A stretch of DNA of 64,000 nt, taken from NCBI RefSeq assembly GCF_009604405.1, contig NZ_WEGK01000011.1, forward strand, positions 241,958 through 305,957, given 5' to 3'. Position 1 is the stretch's first letter, and each line of letters starts with the position of its first letter. A model generated the notes under the pieces. It worked only from the letters and a program-made list of their open reading frames with translations, was not told where the DNA came from and ran no database searches. The DNA is from Nocardia macrotermitis. GTDB lineage: Bacteria > Actinomycetota > Actinomycetes > Mycobacteriales > Mycobacteriaceae. Shown one piece after another: positions 42,197 to 49,629 of this stretch. A program made the translations under genes and the position numbers.

Positions 42197-42642
42197 GCAT
42201 CGATCTGCTCGGTGTCGAGCTTTTCGTCGCGCGAACCGAGGGGGTCGGTCGGCTGATCCGTGTGCGCGTGCGGCGGAATCGGTCGGCCCTCGGCATCGGT
42301 CGGGGCCCCGGCCCAGATCCGCAGGGCATCCATGGCCGGGCCGAGTCCGCGGCCGCGTGCGGTGAGGCGATAGGTCGCGGTGATCGGAGGACCGGAATCG
42401 ACGTCGCGCTCGACCAGGCCGATGCCCTGCAATTCGGTGAGTCGCTCGCTCAATACCCGCTTGGACAGTGTCGGCAGCGCGGCGTGCAGTTCGTTGAATC
42501 GGGCCGGGCGCTGGAGGAGCAGGTCGATGAGCAGGCCCGTCCAGCGCTTGCCGAGCAGACCGAAGACCGTCTCGGTGTGCGAGCAGGCCTGCAGCGGCGG
42601 CTGGGTCTCGGTCACGTCTTCAGGATACGAGTTCGGGAACAT
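42193..42642 (-). CDS. HxlR-family winged-helix regulator
   Basis: A 149-residue HxlR-type protein. CSHTETVFGLLGKRWTGLLIDLLLQRPARFNELHAALPTLSKRVLSERLTELQGIGLVERDV covers the winged helix with the N-terminal redox-type Cys (CSHTETVF). The start is ATG at 42642 (AGGA upstream) or GTG at 42615. It is divergent from the amidohydrolase gene and probably regulates it through the inverted repeat at 42653-42669. Its stop codon lies in the LexA box of alkB. Confidence 0.85.
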   Translation of the reverse strand: MFPNSYPEDVTETQPPLQACSHTETVFGLLGKRWTGLLIDLLLQRPARFNELHAALPTLSKRVLSERLTELQGIGLVERDVDSGPPITATYRLTARGRGLGPAMDALRIWAGAPTDAEGRPIPPHAHTDQPTDPLGSRDEKLDTEQIDA

Positions 42643-42652
42643 TTTCCTGTCT

Positions 42653-42669
42653 GGTTGTAATTTGTAACC
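42653..42669. promoter_or_regulatory. Candidate HxlR operator
   Basis: GGTTGTAATTTGTAACC, imperfect palindrome (arms GGTT/AACC, AT-rich centre) in the divergent gap between hxlR and the amidohydrolase gene. HxlR sites are usually AT-rich inverted repeats of this size. Confidence 0.4.
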
Positions 42670-42743
42670 TAGTAATGAAATGCTACCGACTGCGGCGGCA
42701 GGGTCCGTTCGCAGCAGATATCGCCCGATCAGGAGTGTGAGCA

Positions 42744-44000
42744 ATGGCCGGTGAGCCCGAAGTGATGCCGAGCACCGAGATGCGCGACCCCGCCGCATAC
42801 GACCTCGTCATCCGACGCGCACACGTCTTCGACGGCCACGCCACGCTGCCCGGACTGCGCGACATCGCGATGGATGGCGGACAGATCGCCGCGATCTCGG
42901 CAACGCCACTGAAGGGCAGGAAGGAGATCGACGCGGCCGAGGGCTGGGTGCTACCGGGCCTGATCGATACGCATCTGCACTTCTACGACGTCCGGGCGGT
43001 ATCCGATCCGGAATCCATGCGGGTGTTCGAGGAGGAGGAACTCCCCGAACGACTCGACCTGTTCCTCCGTCACGGTGTCACGACCATCAAGTCGGTGGGC
43101 GACCCGACCGAAGGGATCCTGCGGACGCGCGCCGATCTGGCCGCGGGCACGCTGCGAGGCCCGCGACTGCTGGTCACCGGCTGCGGCATCACCGGACGCG
43201 ACGGTCATCCCGCCTCCACCATTTTCGGCGACAATCCTTGGGCGCGTGAGCGATTCACGGCCGAGGTCGACAGTGCGCGGCAGCTGCGTGACCTGGTGCA
43301 TCGACTGGCCGACCGCAAAGTGGATGCGATCAAGCTGCTTTCCGAAGGCGGGTGCGCGTGCGACGGCTCGCCGAAGTACCTCTGGCGGAATCCCGCCTTC
43401 CCGGTCACCGTCGAACTCGCGCGGCTCCCGCTCGACTTCCTGCGGGCGGGTATCGACACCGGTCACGAGCGAGGTCTGCGGGTGACCGTGCACACGACCC
43501 AGCAGGTCGCCGCGCGCGAAGCGATCGAGGCCGGAGCGGACGGCCTCGAGCACGGCGTCACGATCGAGCCGATCACCGACCACTCGCTCATCGATCTGAT
43601 GCTCGAACGCGACATCACCTATACGCCGACGCTCTGGATTCACGACGCGACCCATCCGCACGCCCGCGAGAACGTCGGAAGGGTCGCCGCTGCCGGCGTG
43701 CGCATCGTCCTGGGCAGCGACACCTTCTCCGGCCGAGGTCTGTTCGGCGCGAACACCCTGGAAGAGGCCGAACTCATGGTCGCGGCAGGCATGACACCCA
43801 TCCAGTCGCTCACCGCGGCCACCAGCGCCGCGGCCCGCCACTGCGCCCGCCCCGATCTCGGCACGCTGGCCCCCGGCAAACGCGCCGACCTCATCGTGCT
43901 GACCGCCGACCCCACCCGTGACATCGGCAACCTTCGTGAACTACGCACGACGATCCTGAACGGTGAGCTCGTCGTCGACACGAGCCGATCGCATCCGTGA
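42744..44000 (+). CDS. Amidohydrolase-family metal-dependent hydrolase
   Basis: A 418-residue TIM-barrel amidohydrolase. Metal ligands: His77 and His79 in GLIDTHLHFYD, a possible carboxylated Lys in VDAIKLLSEGG, His in TVHTTQQV and LEHGVT, and Asp in VLGSDTFSG. The end reads ARPDLGTLAPGKRADLIVLTADPTRDIGNLRELRTTILNGELV, typical of the imidazolonepropionase/prolidase-like subgroup. The substrate is unknown. ATG 42744 with AGGAG upstream. It is divergent from an HxlR regulator. Confidence 0.9.
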   Translation: MAGEPEVMPSTEMRDPAAYDLVIRRAHVFDGHATLPGLRDIAMDGGQIAAISATPLKGRKEIDAAEGWVLPGLIDTHLHFYDVRAVSDPESMRVFEEEELPERLDLFLRHGVTTIKSVGDPTEGILRTRADLAAGTLRGPRLLVTGCGITGRDGHPASTIFGDNPWARERFTAEVDSARQLRDLVHRLADRKVDAIKLLSEGGCACDGSPKYLWRNPAFPVTVELARLPLDFLRAGIDTGHERGLRVTVHTTQQVAAREAIEAGADGLEHGVTIEPITDHSLIDLMLERDITYTPTLWIHDATHPHARENVGRVAAAGVRIVLGSDTFSGRGLFGANTLEEAELMVAAGMTPIQSLTAATSAAARHCARPDLGTLAPGKRADLIVLTADPTRDIGNLRELRTTILNGELVVDTSRSHP

Positions 44001-44116
44001 CGCGCCCGCCAGCTCCCCACTCAGAGCACCTGTTCGCGCTGCGTCTCGAAGGTCCGCTGGATGTGTTCGGCACCCGCTCGGATTCGATACGTGCTGTCCG
44101 GCAACGGAAGCGCGCG

Positions 44117-45019
44117 TTATCGGGTGCCCGTCGGGCTGGGTAGCGGAAAGCCGACGCCGGTGAGCTGTTCGGAGACATTCCAGAGTTGTTCGGCGAGTTC
44201 GGAATTCCGCGCCGGTTCGGAACGGTCGATGAGTTGCGGTGCGCCGCGCATGTGGGCCAGGTGGCGGGGTCCGGTGAAACTGTTGCCCGGGATTTCGGCG
44301 ACGGCGGCGTACAGGACCGGCAGTGCGCCGTGGTCCGCGTCCTGGGCCAGTAGCTTCAGCGCGGCCGCCCACACGAGGTCCATCGGGCGTCGTGGGCCGT
44401 CGTGCCGGTAGATATCGGTCGCGACCAGGCCGGGATGTGCCGCGTGCGCCCGGATATTCGATCCGGCCGCGGTCAGTCGCCGGTGCAGTTCGGCGGTGAA
44501 CAGCAGGTTCGCGAACTTGGCGTCGTTGTATGCCCGGGAGGGCTGATAGGGGCGATGCTCCCAGTTCGGATCCGTGAGGTCGAGCCGGGCGAGTCGCTCG
44601 GCCTGTGAGGCCACGGTGATGATCCGGCCGGTGATGTGCGGCAGCAGCAGGTTGGTCAGCGCGAAATGGCCGAGATGGTTGATGCCGAATTTCGACTCGA
44701 ATCCGTCGGCCGTGCGGGTCAGCGTCGGCCCGGACACGCCCGCATTGTTGATCAGCAGGTCGATGGGACCGTCCCAGCCCGCGGCGAAGGCTCGCACCGA
44801 GTCCAGGGCAGCGAGGTCGAGTTCGCGAACCTCGGTGATGCCCGCGATCGCGTGCGCGGCCGTTCGCCCACGCTCGATATCGCGGACCGCCAGGACGACC
44901 TGCGCGCCCGCCGCCGCCAGCGCCCGCGACACCGACCGGCCGATGCCGCTGTTCGCGCCCGTCACCACCGCCGTGGTCCCGGACAGCTCGGGCAGTTCCA
45001 CACCGTGGAAAGTAGTCAT
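44117..45019 (-). CDS. Short-chain dehydrogenase/reductase
   Basis: A 300-residue SDR resembling retinol-dehydrogenase/protochlorophyllide-reductase-like actinobacterial oxidoreductases. NAD(P) motif TGANSGIG (residues 20-27), NNAG (LLINNAGVSG, near 91), catalytic YNDAK (near 163-167) and serine in TVASQAERL. Divergent from a TetR gene; the gap of 83 bp holds the CATTG-N4-CAATG palindrome. Confidence 0.92.
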   Translation of the reverse strand: MTTFHGVELPELSGTTAVVTGANSGIGRSVSRALAAAGAQVVLAVRDIERGRTAAHAIAGITEVRELDLAALDSVRAFAAGWDGPIDLLINNAGVSGPTLTRTADGFESKFGINHLGHFALTNLLLPHITGRIITVASQAERLARLDLTDPNWEHRPYQPSRAYNDAKFANLLFTAELHRRLTAAGSNIRAHAAHPGLVATDIYRHDGPRRPMDLVWAAALKLLAQDADHGALPVLYAAVAEIPGNSFTGPRHLAHMRGAPQLIDRSEPARNSELAEQLWNVSEQLTGVGFPLPSPTGTR

Positions 45020-45042
45020 GAGACAAATGTATCCACTGAGTA

Positions 45043-45056
45043 CATTGTCGTCAATG
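45043..45056. promoter_or_regulatory. Candidate TetR operator between SDR and tetR
   Basis: CATTGTCGTCAATG (perfect 5-bp arms, 4-bp centre) lies in a gap that also contains three GTACAT words (about 45040, 45058 and 45075). It is the likely binding region of the divergent regulator. Confidence 0.45.
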
Positions 45057-45102
45057 GGTACATTGTAATCGGTGGGTACATGCGGATGTTAAGGTGACGA
45101 TC

Positions 45103-45687
45103 ATGAGCGACCACGCCTACCATCACGGCAATCTGCGGTCGGTGCTGCTCGCCGAGGCGGAGCGAACGCTCCGGGACGAAGGCATCGATCAGTTGTCGCT
45201 GCGTGAACTCGCGCGGCGGGCGGGGGTGAGCAGCGCCGCGCCGCGGCGCCACTTCCCGGACCGCCAAGCGCTGCTGGACGCACTGGCCGGAGTGGGATTC
45301 GATCGCCTCGCCGAGGAACTCGCCGCCGCGATTGATCGCGGCGGCGACGACTATCCCGCGCGACTGCGGGCGGCGGCGATCGCCTACATTCGCTTCGCGA
45401 CCCGTGACGGTGCCCTGATGGATCTGATGTTCGCCGCCAAAACCCGTGCGGGACACTCCATTCCGGAGGAAGGCCCGACGCGTCTGTTCACCACCACCGG
45501 TGAGTTGATCGCCGAGGGCCGGCGCGTCGGCGCTCTCCCGCCCGGCGATCTCGATCGGCTGCGCCTGCTGCTGATCGCCACATTGCAGGGCATCGCCACC
45601 CTGATCACGTCGGGCAGGGCTCCGGCCGAACTGGCCGATCCGCTCGCCACCGATGCTGTCGATCTATTTCTGCGCGAGCATCGCTGA
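45103..45687 (+). CDS. TetR-family regulator, divergent from the SDR
   Basis: A 194-residue regulator. It opens MSDHAYHHGNLRSVLLAEAERTL, the YHHGNLR signature of the TetR/WHG-domain group; the HTH is LSLRELARRAGVSSAAPRRHFPDRQALL. The C-terminal WHG-like domain has AYIRFATRDGALMDLMFA. ATG at 45103: a TAAGGT -10 element (45090-45095) ends 7 nt before it, so the mRNA is probably leaderless. Its last 24 bp overlap the tail of the convergent hydrolase gene. Confidence 0.9.
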   Translation: MSDHAYHHGNLRSVLLAEAERTLRDEGIDQLSLRELARRAGVSSAAPRRHFPDRQALLDALAGVGFDRLAEELAAAIDRGGDDYPARLRAAAIAYIRFATRDGALMDLMFAAKTRAGHSIPEEGPTRLFTTTGELIAEGRRVGALPPGDLDRLRLLLIATLQGIATLITSGRAPAELADPLATDAVDLFLREHR

Positions 45688-46824
45688 CGCTGGATATTCC
45701 GCTACCCGGCTCGGCTTTCGCGCTGGATCCTGCTGTTCGGCGCACTCGTAGGAGCGGTGGTGATGGAACGGTTGGAGCGGGAGTGGTGGCGATGGAGTGA
45801 GTTGGGTGCTCGGGTGGAATCTTCGCGCTGAATCCTGCTGGTCGATGTACTCGCGGGCGCGGCGATGATCGGCCGAATTGGGGTGCATGAGGTGGGAATC
45901 CTTGCGGTCGGGCTCACTTCGAATCGATGCGGCCCAGCGGCTCCGGGGTTGCTGTGAGGCTGCTCGGGCGGCGGGCCAGGCGGTGTCGTCGAGTCCCAGT
46001 GTGGTGCGCAGGTATGCCAGCGTGGTTCGTTGGACGAGTGCGACTCGTTCGGGGCTTTCGTCGGTGGTTCGGGTGTCGTGAGCGCCGTGGACGCCGCCGA
46101 GACCGTGTTCCGCGCCGAAAAGGGTGAGCAGGTCGGTGGCTCCCGGTGCGAGGTGGTAGCCGTCGGTGAACCAGTCCGGACCGCGCACGGTCAGCGGGGA
46201 GTGGTCGTGATCTCCAGCGACGATCAGGCACGGCGTCTTCATGTTGTCGAAATTCGGGCTCATGAACGGAAAGTGTTCGGCGGCCATCGGTGACAGGTCC
46301 GCGCCGCCGGTGCCGGGCAGGCTCAGCAGCACCGCCGCGCCGACTCGCGGGTCGGCCATACTCTCGCCGGGCGTGCCGTTGTCCAGGAGTCGCGCGCCCG
46401 CCAGCGTGCTCGCGGTCTGCGCGCCCCACGAGTGTCCGGCGACCGCGATGTGCTCGCGGTCGATCCGCCCGCTCAGTCCGGGCACTCCCGCTTCGACCGC
46501 GTCGAGCTGGTCGAGGATGCCGGTCAGGTCGTCGATCCGGATGCGCCAGATGTGCGGGGCGCGTGGGTCGTCCGATGCGAGGCCGAGAGAGTCGAGATGG
46601 GTGGGCTGTACGACGACGAAACCGTGGGCGGCCCAGAAGCGGGTCAGTGGCGCGTAGTCGTCCATGTCCAGGGTTGCGCCGTGCGAGAAGACGACGAGCG
46701 GCAGGTCGCGGCCGGTGGTCGGCGCGCTCACGCGTATCGGCAGGTCCTGGCCGCGGGTGGGGGCCGTCAGTGCGATGGGGGCGACCGAGACGACGGGTGC
46801 CGGTGTTGTCGCGATGTCGTTCAT
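45664..46824 (-). CDS. Alpha/beta hydrolase (chlorophyllase/PAF-acetylhydrolase-like) with unusual C-terminal tail
   Basis: A 386-residue protein. The hydrolase core is at residues 1-275: LPLVVFSHGATLDMDDYAPL (oxyanion region), the nucleophile elbow GHSWG in IAVAGHSWGAQTAS, and IVAGDHDHSPL and EHGLGGVHGAH for Asp and His. The family usually ends soon after ALVQRTTLAYLRTTLGLD. Here about 100 more residues follow, in which HRRAREYIDQQDSARRF is partly repeated as RSYECAEQQDPARKP, and they overlap the convergent tetR gene. The tail looks like an extension by lost stop or frameshift. ATG at 46824; AAGGACC upstream. It is divergent from a TetR gene with two operators. Confidence 0.82.
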   Translation of the reverse strand: MNDIATTPAPVVSVAPIALTAPTRGQDLPIRVSAPTTGRDLPLVVFSHGATLDMDDYAPLTRFWAAHGFVVVQPTHLDSLGLASDDPRAPHIWRIRIDDLTGILDQLDAVEAGVPGLSGRIDREHIAVAGHSWGAQTASTLAGARLLDNGTPGESMADPRVGAAVLLSLPGTGGADLSPMAAEHFPFMSPNFDNMKTPCLIVAGDHDHSPLTVRGPDWFTDGYHLAPGATDLLTLFGAEHGLGGVHGAHDTRTTDESPERVALVQRTTLAYLRTTLGLDDTAWPAARAASQQPRSRWAASIRSEPDRKDSHLMHPNSADHRRAREYIDQQDSARRFHPSTQLTPSPPLPLQPFHHHRSYECAEQQDPARKPSRVAEYPASAMLAQK

Positions 46825-46888
46825 GAGAGCGGGGTCCTTGTCTCGGGGAAGGGAGAGGCCGGAATCGCCGGTCTGGCAGAATAAATTC

Positions 46889-46903
46889 CGGAGCGGCGCT
46901 CCG
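46889..46903. promoter_or_regulatory. TetR operator A
   Basis: CGGAGCGGCGCTCCG, a perfect palindrome of 6-bp arms around GGC, in the gap between the hydrolase and the tetR gene at 46958. Confidence 0.8.
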
Positions 46904-46916
46904 AATTGAAAATATA

Positions 46917-46931
46917 CGGAGCGTTGCTCCG
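46917..46931. promoter_or_regulatory. TetR operator B
   Basis: CGGAGCGTTGCTCCG, the same arms as operator A, 28 bp away centre to centre. GGAGC-N3-GCTCC is a common actinobacterial TetR site. Confidence 0.8.
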
Positions 46932-46957
46932 CTTGGCAACCTGGGAGGTGTCCGCAC

Positions 46958-47548
46958 ATGTCATCGGCTGACGAAGAGGCCGGGGCCGGTCGGCGCAAGC
47001 GTTCCGACGCGCGCCGGAACGCGCAGATCGTGCTGGATGCCGCCGCGACCGTCTTCGCGCGCGCGGGTGTGGACGCTCCGGTACGGGACATCGCCGCAGA
47101 AGCGGGCGTCGGAATGGGGACCGTCTATCGGCATTTCCCGACCCGGCCGGACCTGGTGGTGGCGGTATTCCGGCATCAGGTCGACGGGCTCGCCGCCGAG
47201 ACCGTCGCCGCACAGGCTCCGGAAGAGGCGCTGCGGTCATGGGTGGCGCGGTTCACGGACTTCCTGGTGACCAAACACGGTCTGGCCGAGGCGCTGCATT
47301 CCGATCAGGCCGGGTTCGAGAGTTTGCACGCCGAATTCGTCGACCGGTTGGTACCGGTGCTCGGCGAATTGCTACAGGCGGGCGTCGATGCCGGACGATT
47401 CCGGGCCGACGTGCGTCCGCTGGATCTGATGATCTCCATCGGCAATCTGTGCATCGGAGCCGGGACGTTTCCCGACTACCGTGCGCGTCACATGGTCGAT
47501 GTACTCCTCGCGGGCCTCTCGGTGCAGCCCGGCGGCGGCGAGGACTGA
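46958..47548 (+). CDS. TetR-family regulator with SbtR-like C-terminus
   Basis: A 196-residue regulator. HTH: APVRDIAAEAGVGMGTVYRHFPTRPDLVVAVF (near residues 42-73). The C-terminal half (SWVARFTDFLVTKHGLAEAL, PLDLMISIGNLCIGAG) matches SbtR-like TetR domains. ATG at 46958 with GGGAGG. Most likely represses itself and the divergent alpha/beta hydrolase through the operators at 46889-46931. Confidence 0.92.
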   Translation: MSSADEEAGAGRRKRSDARRNAQIVLDAAATVFARAGVDAPVRDIAAEAGVGMGTVYRHFPTRPDLVVAVFRHQVDGLAAETVAAQAPEEALRSWVARFTDFLVTKHGLAEALHSDQAGFESLHAEFVDRLVPVLGELLQAGVDAGRFRADVRPLDLMISIGNLCIGAGTFPDYRARHMVDVLLAGLSVQPGGGED

Positions 47549-47568
47549 AATGCTGGGCTGGTCAGTTT

Positions 47569-47696
47569 GGGTACGCCTGCCGCGCCGCGACGTGCGTTGT
47601 ATGCCTGGCGCGCCGTGGCGTGCGTTGTGTACCTGCCGTGCCGTGACGTGCGTTGTGTACCCGCCGCACCGTTACGTGCGATGCGCACCCACTCGG
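47569..47696. repeat. 28-bp degenerate minisatellite
   Basis: The word CGTGCGTTGT starts at 47591, 47619 and 47647, and a variant (CGTGCGATGC) at 47675, so the period is exactly 28 bp; a partial copy precedes. It fills the gap between two convergent genes (47548 and 47711). There are no unique spacers, so it is not CRISPR. Confidence 0.75.
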
Positions 47697-47710
47697 GGGC
47701 CGGAGGCGAT

Positions 47711-48589
47711 TCAGCCCTGCTGTTCGTCCAGGTGCGCGCGCACGAAATCGACCACGGCATCGGAGAATTCGTCGTTGACGTCACTCGCGGCGGTGTGTGC
47801 GGCGGCCTTGATCTCGACGTATTCCAGCTGCGGCACCAGCGCGCGGAAATCCTCGACACCCTGTTCACTCACCACGTCGGACAGGCGGCCGCGCACCAGG
47901 AGCACCGGAATCGTCAGTTCGCGGGCGGCGTTCTCCAGCGCGACGGTGTGCGCCTCGATGTCCTCGACCTTGCCCGACATCATCGCCGGATCCCAGTGCC
48001 AGTACCAGCGGCCGTCCTCGCGCAGCCGCAGGTTGCGGCGCAGGCCGTCCGGGTTGCGCGGGCGGGTGCGGTGCGGCAGATATTCCGCGACGGCGTCGGC
48101 GGCCTCGTCCAGGGTCGCGAAACCGTCCTGATGTCCGCCGAGGAAGTTCAGCACCCGCTCGACGCCCTCGTGTTCCGGCCGCGGCACCACATCGACCATG
48201 ACCAGTCCGGCGATGCGCTCGCTGCCGGGCCGGTCGGTGGCCAGCAGCGCGGTCAGCCCGCCCATACTCGCGCCGACGACGATGGCGGGACGGTCCAGTT
48301 CGGCGAGGATGCCCAGCAGATCGGCGGTCATGGATTCGCGCGAGTAATCGCCGTCGGGGGCCCAGTCGCTCTCGCCGTGGCCGCGCGCGTCCAGCAGCAG
48401 CGCACGCAAACCGACCTTGGCCAGCGCGGCCCCGGAATCCTTCCAGGAATGCCGGGTCTGACCGCCGCCGTGCAGGAATACCGTCAGCGGCCCGCTCTCG
48501 GGTCCCCAACTCTCCCCGGCCAGGGTTATCCCACCCCGGCCCCGGAAACTCACACGGTGCGGCTCGCTGAATTCGGCATCGTTGCTCAC
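47711..48589 (-). CDS. Alpha/beta-fold hydrolase
   Basis: A 292-residue hydrolase. HGGG oxyanion motif in LTVFLHGGGQTRHSW, nucleophile in VVGASMGGLTALLA, acid in LLVRGRLSDVVSEQG and His in AAAHTAASD. LRALLLDARGHGESDW is typical of the family (epoxide hydrolase/haloperoxidase/lactonase-like). Substrate unknown. The start is GTG 48589; an in-frame GTG at 48607 directly follows GGA and is less likely. Confidence 0.9.
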   Translation of the reverse strand: MSNDAEFSEPHRVSFRGRGGITLAGESWGPESGPLTVFLHGGGQTRHSWKDSGAALAKVGLRALLLDARGHGESDWAPDGDYSRESMTADLLGILAELDRPAIVVGASMGGLTALLATDRPGSERIAGLVMVDVVPRPEHEGVERVLNFLGGHQDGFATLDEAADAVAEYLPHRTRPRNPDGLRRNLRLREDGRWYWHWDPAMMSGKVEDIEAHTVALENAARELTIPVLLVRGRLSDVVSEQGVEDFRALVPQLEYVEIKAAAHTAASDVNDEFSDAVVDFVRAHLDEQQG

Positions 48590-48892
48590 ACTTCGAGCAT
48601 CGCACACTCCGATTTACGGCGTACGAAGATGGGTACTGTATACGCCACACCTCGCGAATCGGCCGCCGCCGTGTGAGGTTGCTCCCATCGCGCGGCAGCC
48701 GAGTCCGTTGCCTCGCCGACGCAATAACCGCGTATTTGCCCGACGATGGCCGCGGGCCGACCGAACCTCGATGTGAAGACGCTGGTCGAAGCCGTGCGGC
48801 CCATCGGCCCGGTGGGGCGCGCCACATCCGCGGACCGGCTGGTCGGGGCATCGATTGCCCGAGGGGTGCGGTGCGGCGGCGAACCCTCGCAC
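48590..48892. other. 300-bp gap upstream of the pyr promoter
   Basis: Between the hydrolase start and the pyr promoter. Short open frames on both strands show no RBS or recognisable motif. A small palindromic stretch (GTACTGTATAC, about 48632) lies just upstream of the hydrolase gene. I see no gene here. Confidence 0.4.
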
Positions 48893-48901
48893 TGCTAGGC
48901 T
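48893..48901 (+). promoter_or_regulatory. Extended -10 promoter of the pyr operon
   Basis: TGC-TAGGCT, a TGN-extended -10 with the actinobacterial TANNNT form. A start near 48908 would give a leader of about 52 nt containing the PyrR site. Confidence 0.55.
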
Positions 48902-48907
48902 CTTTCC

Positions 48908-48959
48908 CCGAAAGACATCCTTTAACGGACCGTCCCGTGAGGCGGGGAAGGAGGTCGGC
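48908..48959 (+). promoter_or_regulatory. PyrR-binding RNA leader (translational control of pyrR)
   Basis: TCCCGTGAGG (48933-48942) fits the PyrR-binding RNA core UCCNGNGAGG. It lies in a small hairpin (CGTCCCGTGAGGCGGGG region) that leads directly into the Shine-Dalgarno GAAGGAGG (48948-48954) and the ATG at 48960. In mycobacteria PyrR with UMP binds such a leader and blocks ribosome access rather than causing attenuation; the absence of a terminator hairpin here agrees. Confidence 0.85.
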
Positions 48960-49595
48960 ATGGCTGTGCCCGAAGAGAGTTCGGCCCGGTCGAATGCCGC
49001 CGAATATTCGCAGCGGCACGACCCGGAGTGGGTTCGGGCCGGGCGCGAGTTGCTGTCGGCGCAGGACGTCGGCCGGACCATCGCGCGCATGGCGCACCAG
49101 ATCATCGAGAAGACCGCGCTGGATTCCTCCGATCCGACGATGCCCCGGGTCGTGTTGATCGGAATCCCCACGCGCGGAACGACTCTCGCCGAACGGCTGA
49201 CCGAGCGCATCCACGAGTTCGCCGGGGTGCGCCCCGCGCTCGGCTCGCTGGACATCACGCTCTACCGCGACGATCTGCGCAATCGCCCGCACCGCCCGCT
49301 CGAACGCACCTCGGTCCCCGAGGGCGGCATCGACGACGCGCTCGTCGTCCTGGTCGACGACGTGCTGTTCTCCGGCCGCAGCGTGCGCTCGGCCCTGGAC
49401 GGCCTGCGCGATCTGGGCCGCCCCCGCGCGGTGCAGCTGGCCGTGCTGATCGACCGCGGCCACCGCGAACTACCCATCCGCGCGGACTACGTGGGCAAGA
49501 ACGTGCCGACTTCGCGCAGCGAGGACATCTCGGTGCTGTTGACCGAATACGACGGCCGGGACGGCGTCTACCTGCATCAGGAGGTTCAGGAGTGA
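48960..49595 (+). CDS. pyrR: Pyrimidine operon regulator / uracil phosphoribosyltransferase
   Basis: A 211-residue PyrR. It senses UMP/UTP and binds pyr mRNA, and has uracil phosphoribosyltransferase activity. The PRPP-binding loop is VVLVDDVLFSGRSVRSALD (near 135-153); RVVLIGIPTRGTTLAERL and LDITLYRDDL are the other family motifs. An N-terminal extension of about 20 residues (VPEESSARSNAAEYS) is seen. ATG 48960 with GAAGGAGG. It heads pyrR-pyrB-pyrC-membrane protein-carA-carB-ORF-pyrF. Confidence 0.95.
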   Translation: MAVPEESSARSNAAEYSQRHDPEWVRAGRELLSAQDVGRTIARMAHQIIEKTALDSSDPTMPRVVLIGIPTRGTTLAERLTERIHEFAGVRPALGSLDITLYRDDLRNRPHRPLERTSVPEGGIDDALVVLVDDVLFSGRSVRSALDGLRDLGRPRAVQLAVLIDRGHRELPIRADYVGKNVPTSRSEDISVLLTEYDGRDGVYLHQEVQE

Positions 49596-49629
49596 GGACG
49601 TGCACCGGCTCGGCTCCGGAGGTGCGATC

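Noticed and set aside
47569..47696. CRISPR array candidate because of a 28-bp period
   Set aside because: Units are contiguous with no unique spacers and no cas genes nearby.
48586..48825. Small minus-strand frame (79 codons) upstream of the alpha/beta hydrolase
   Set aside because: Overlaps the hydrolase start region out of frame; no domain or RBS.
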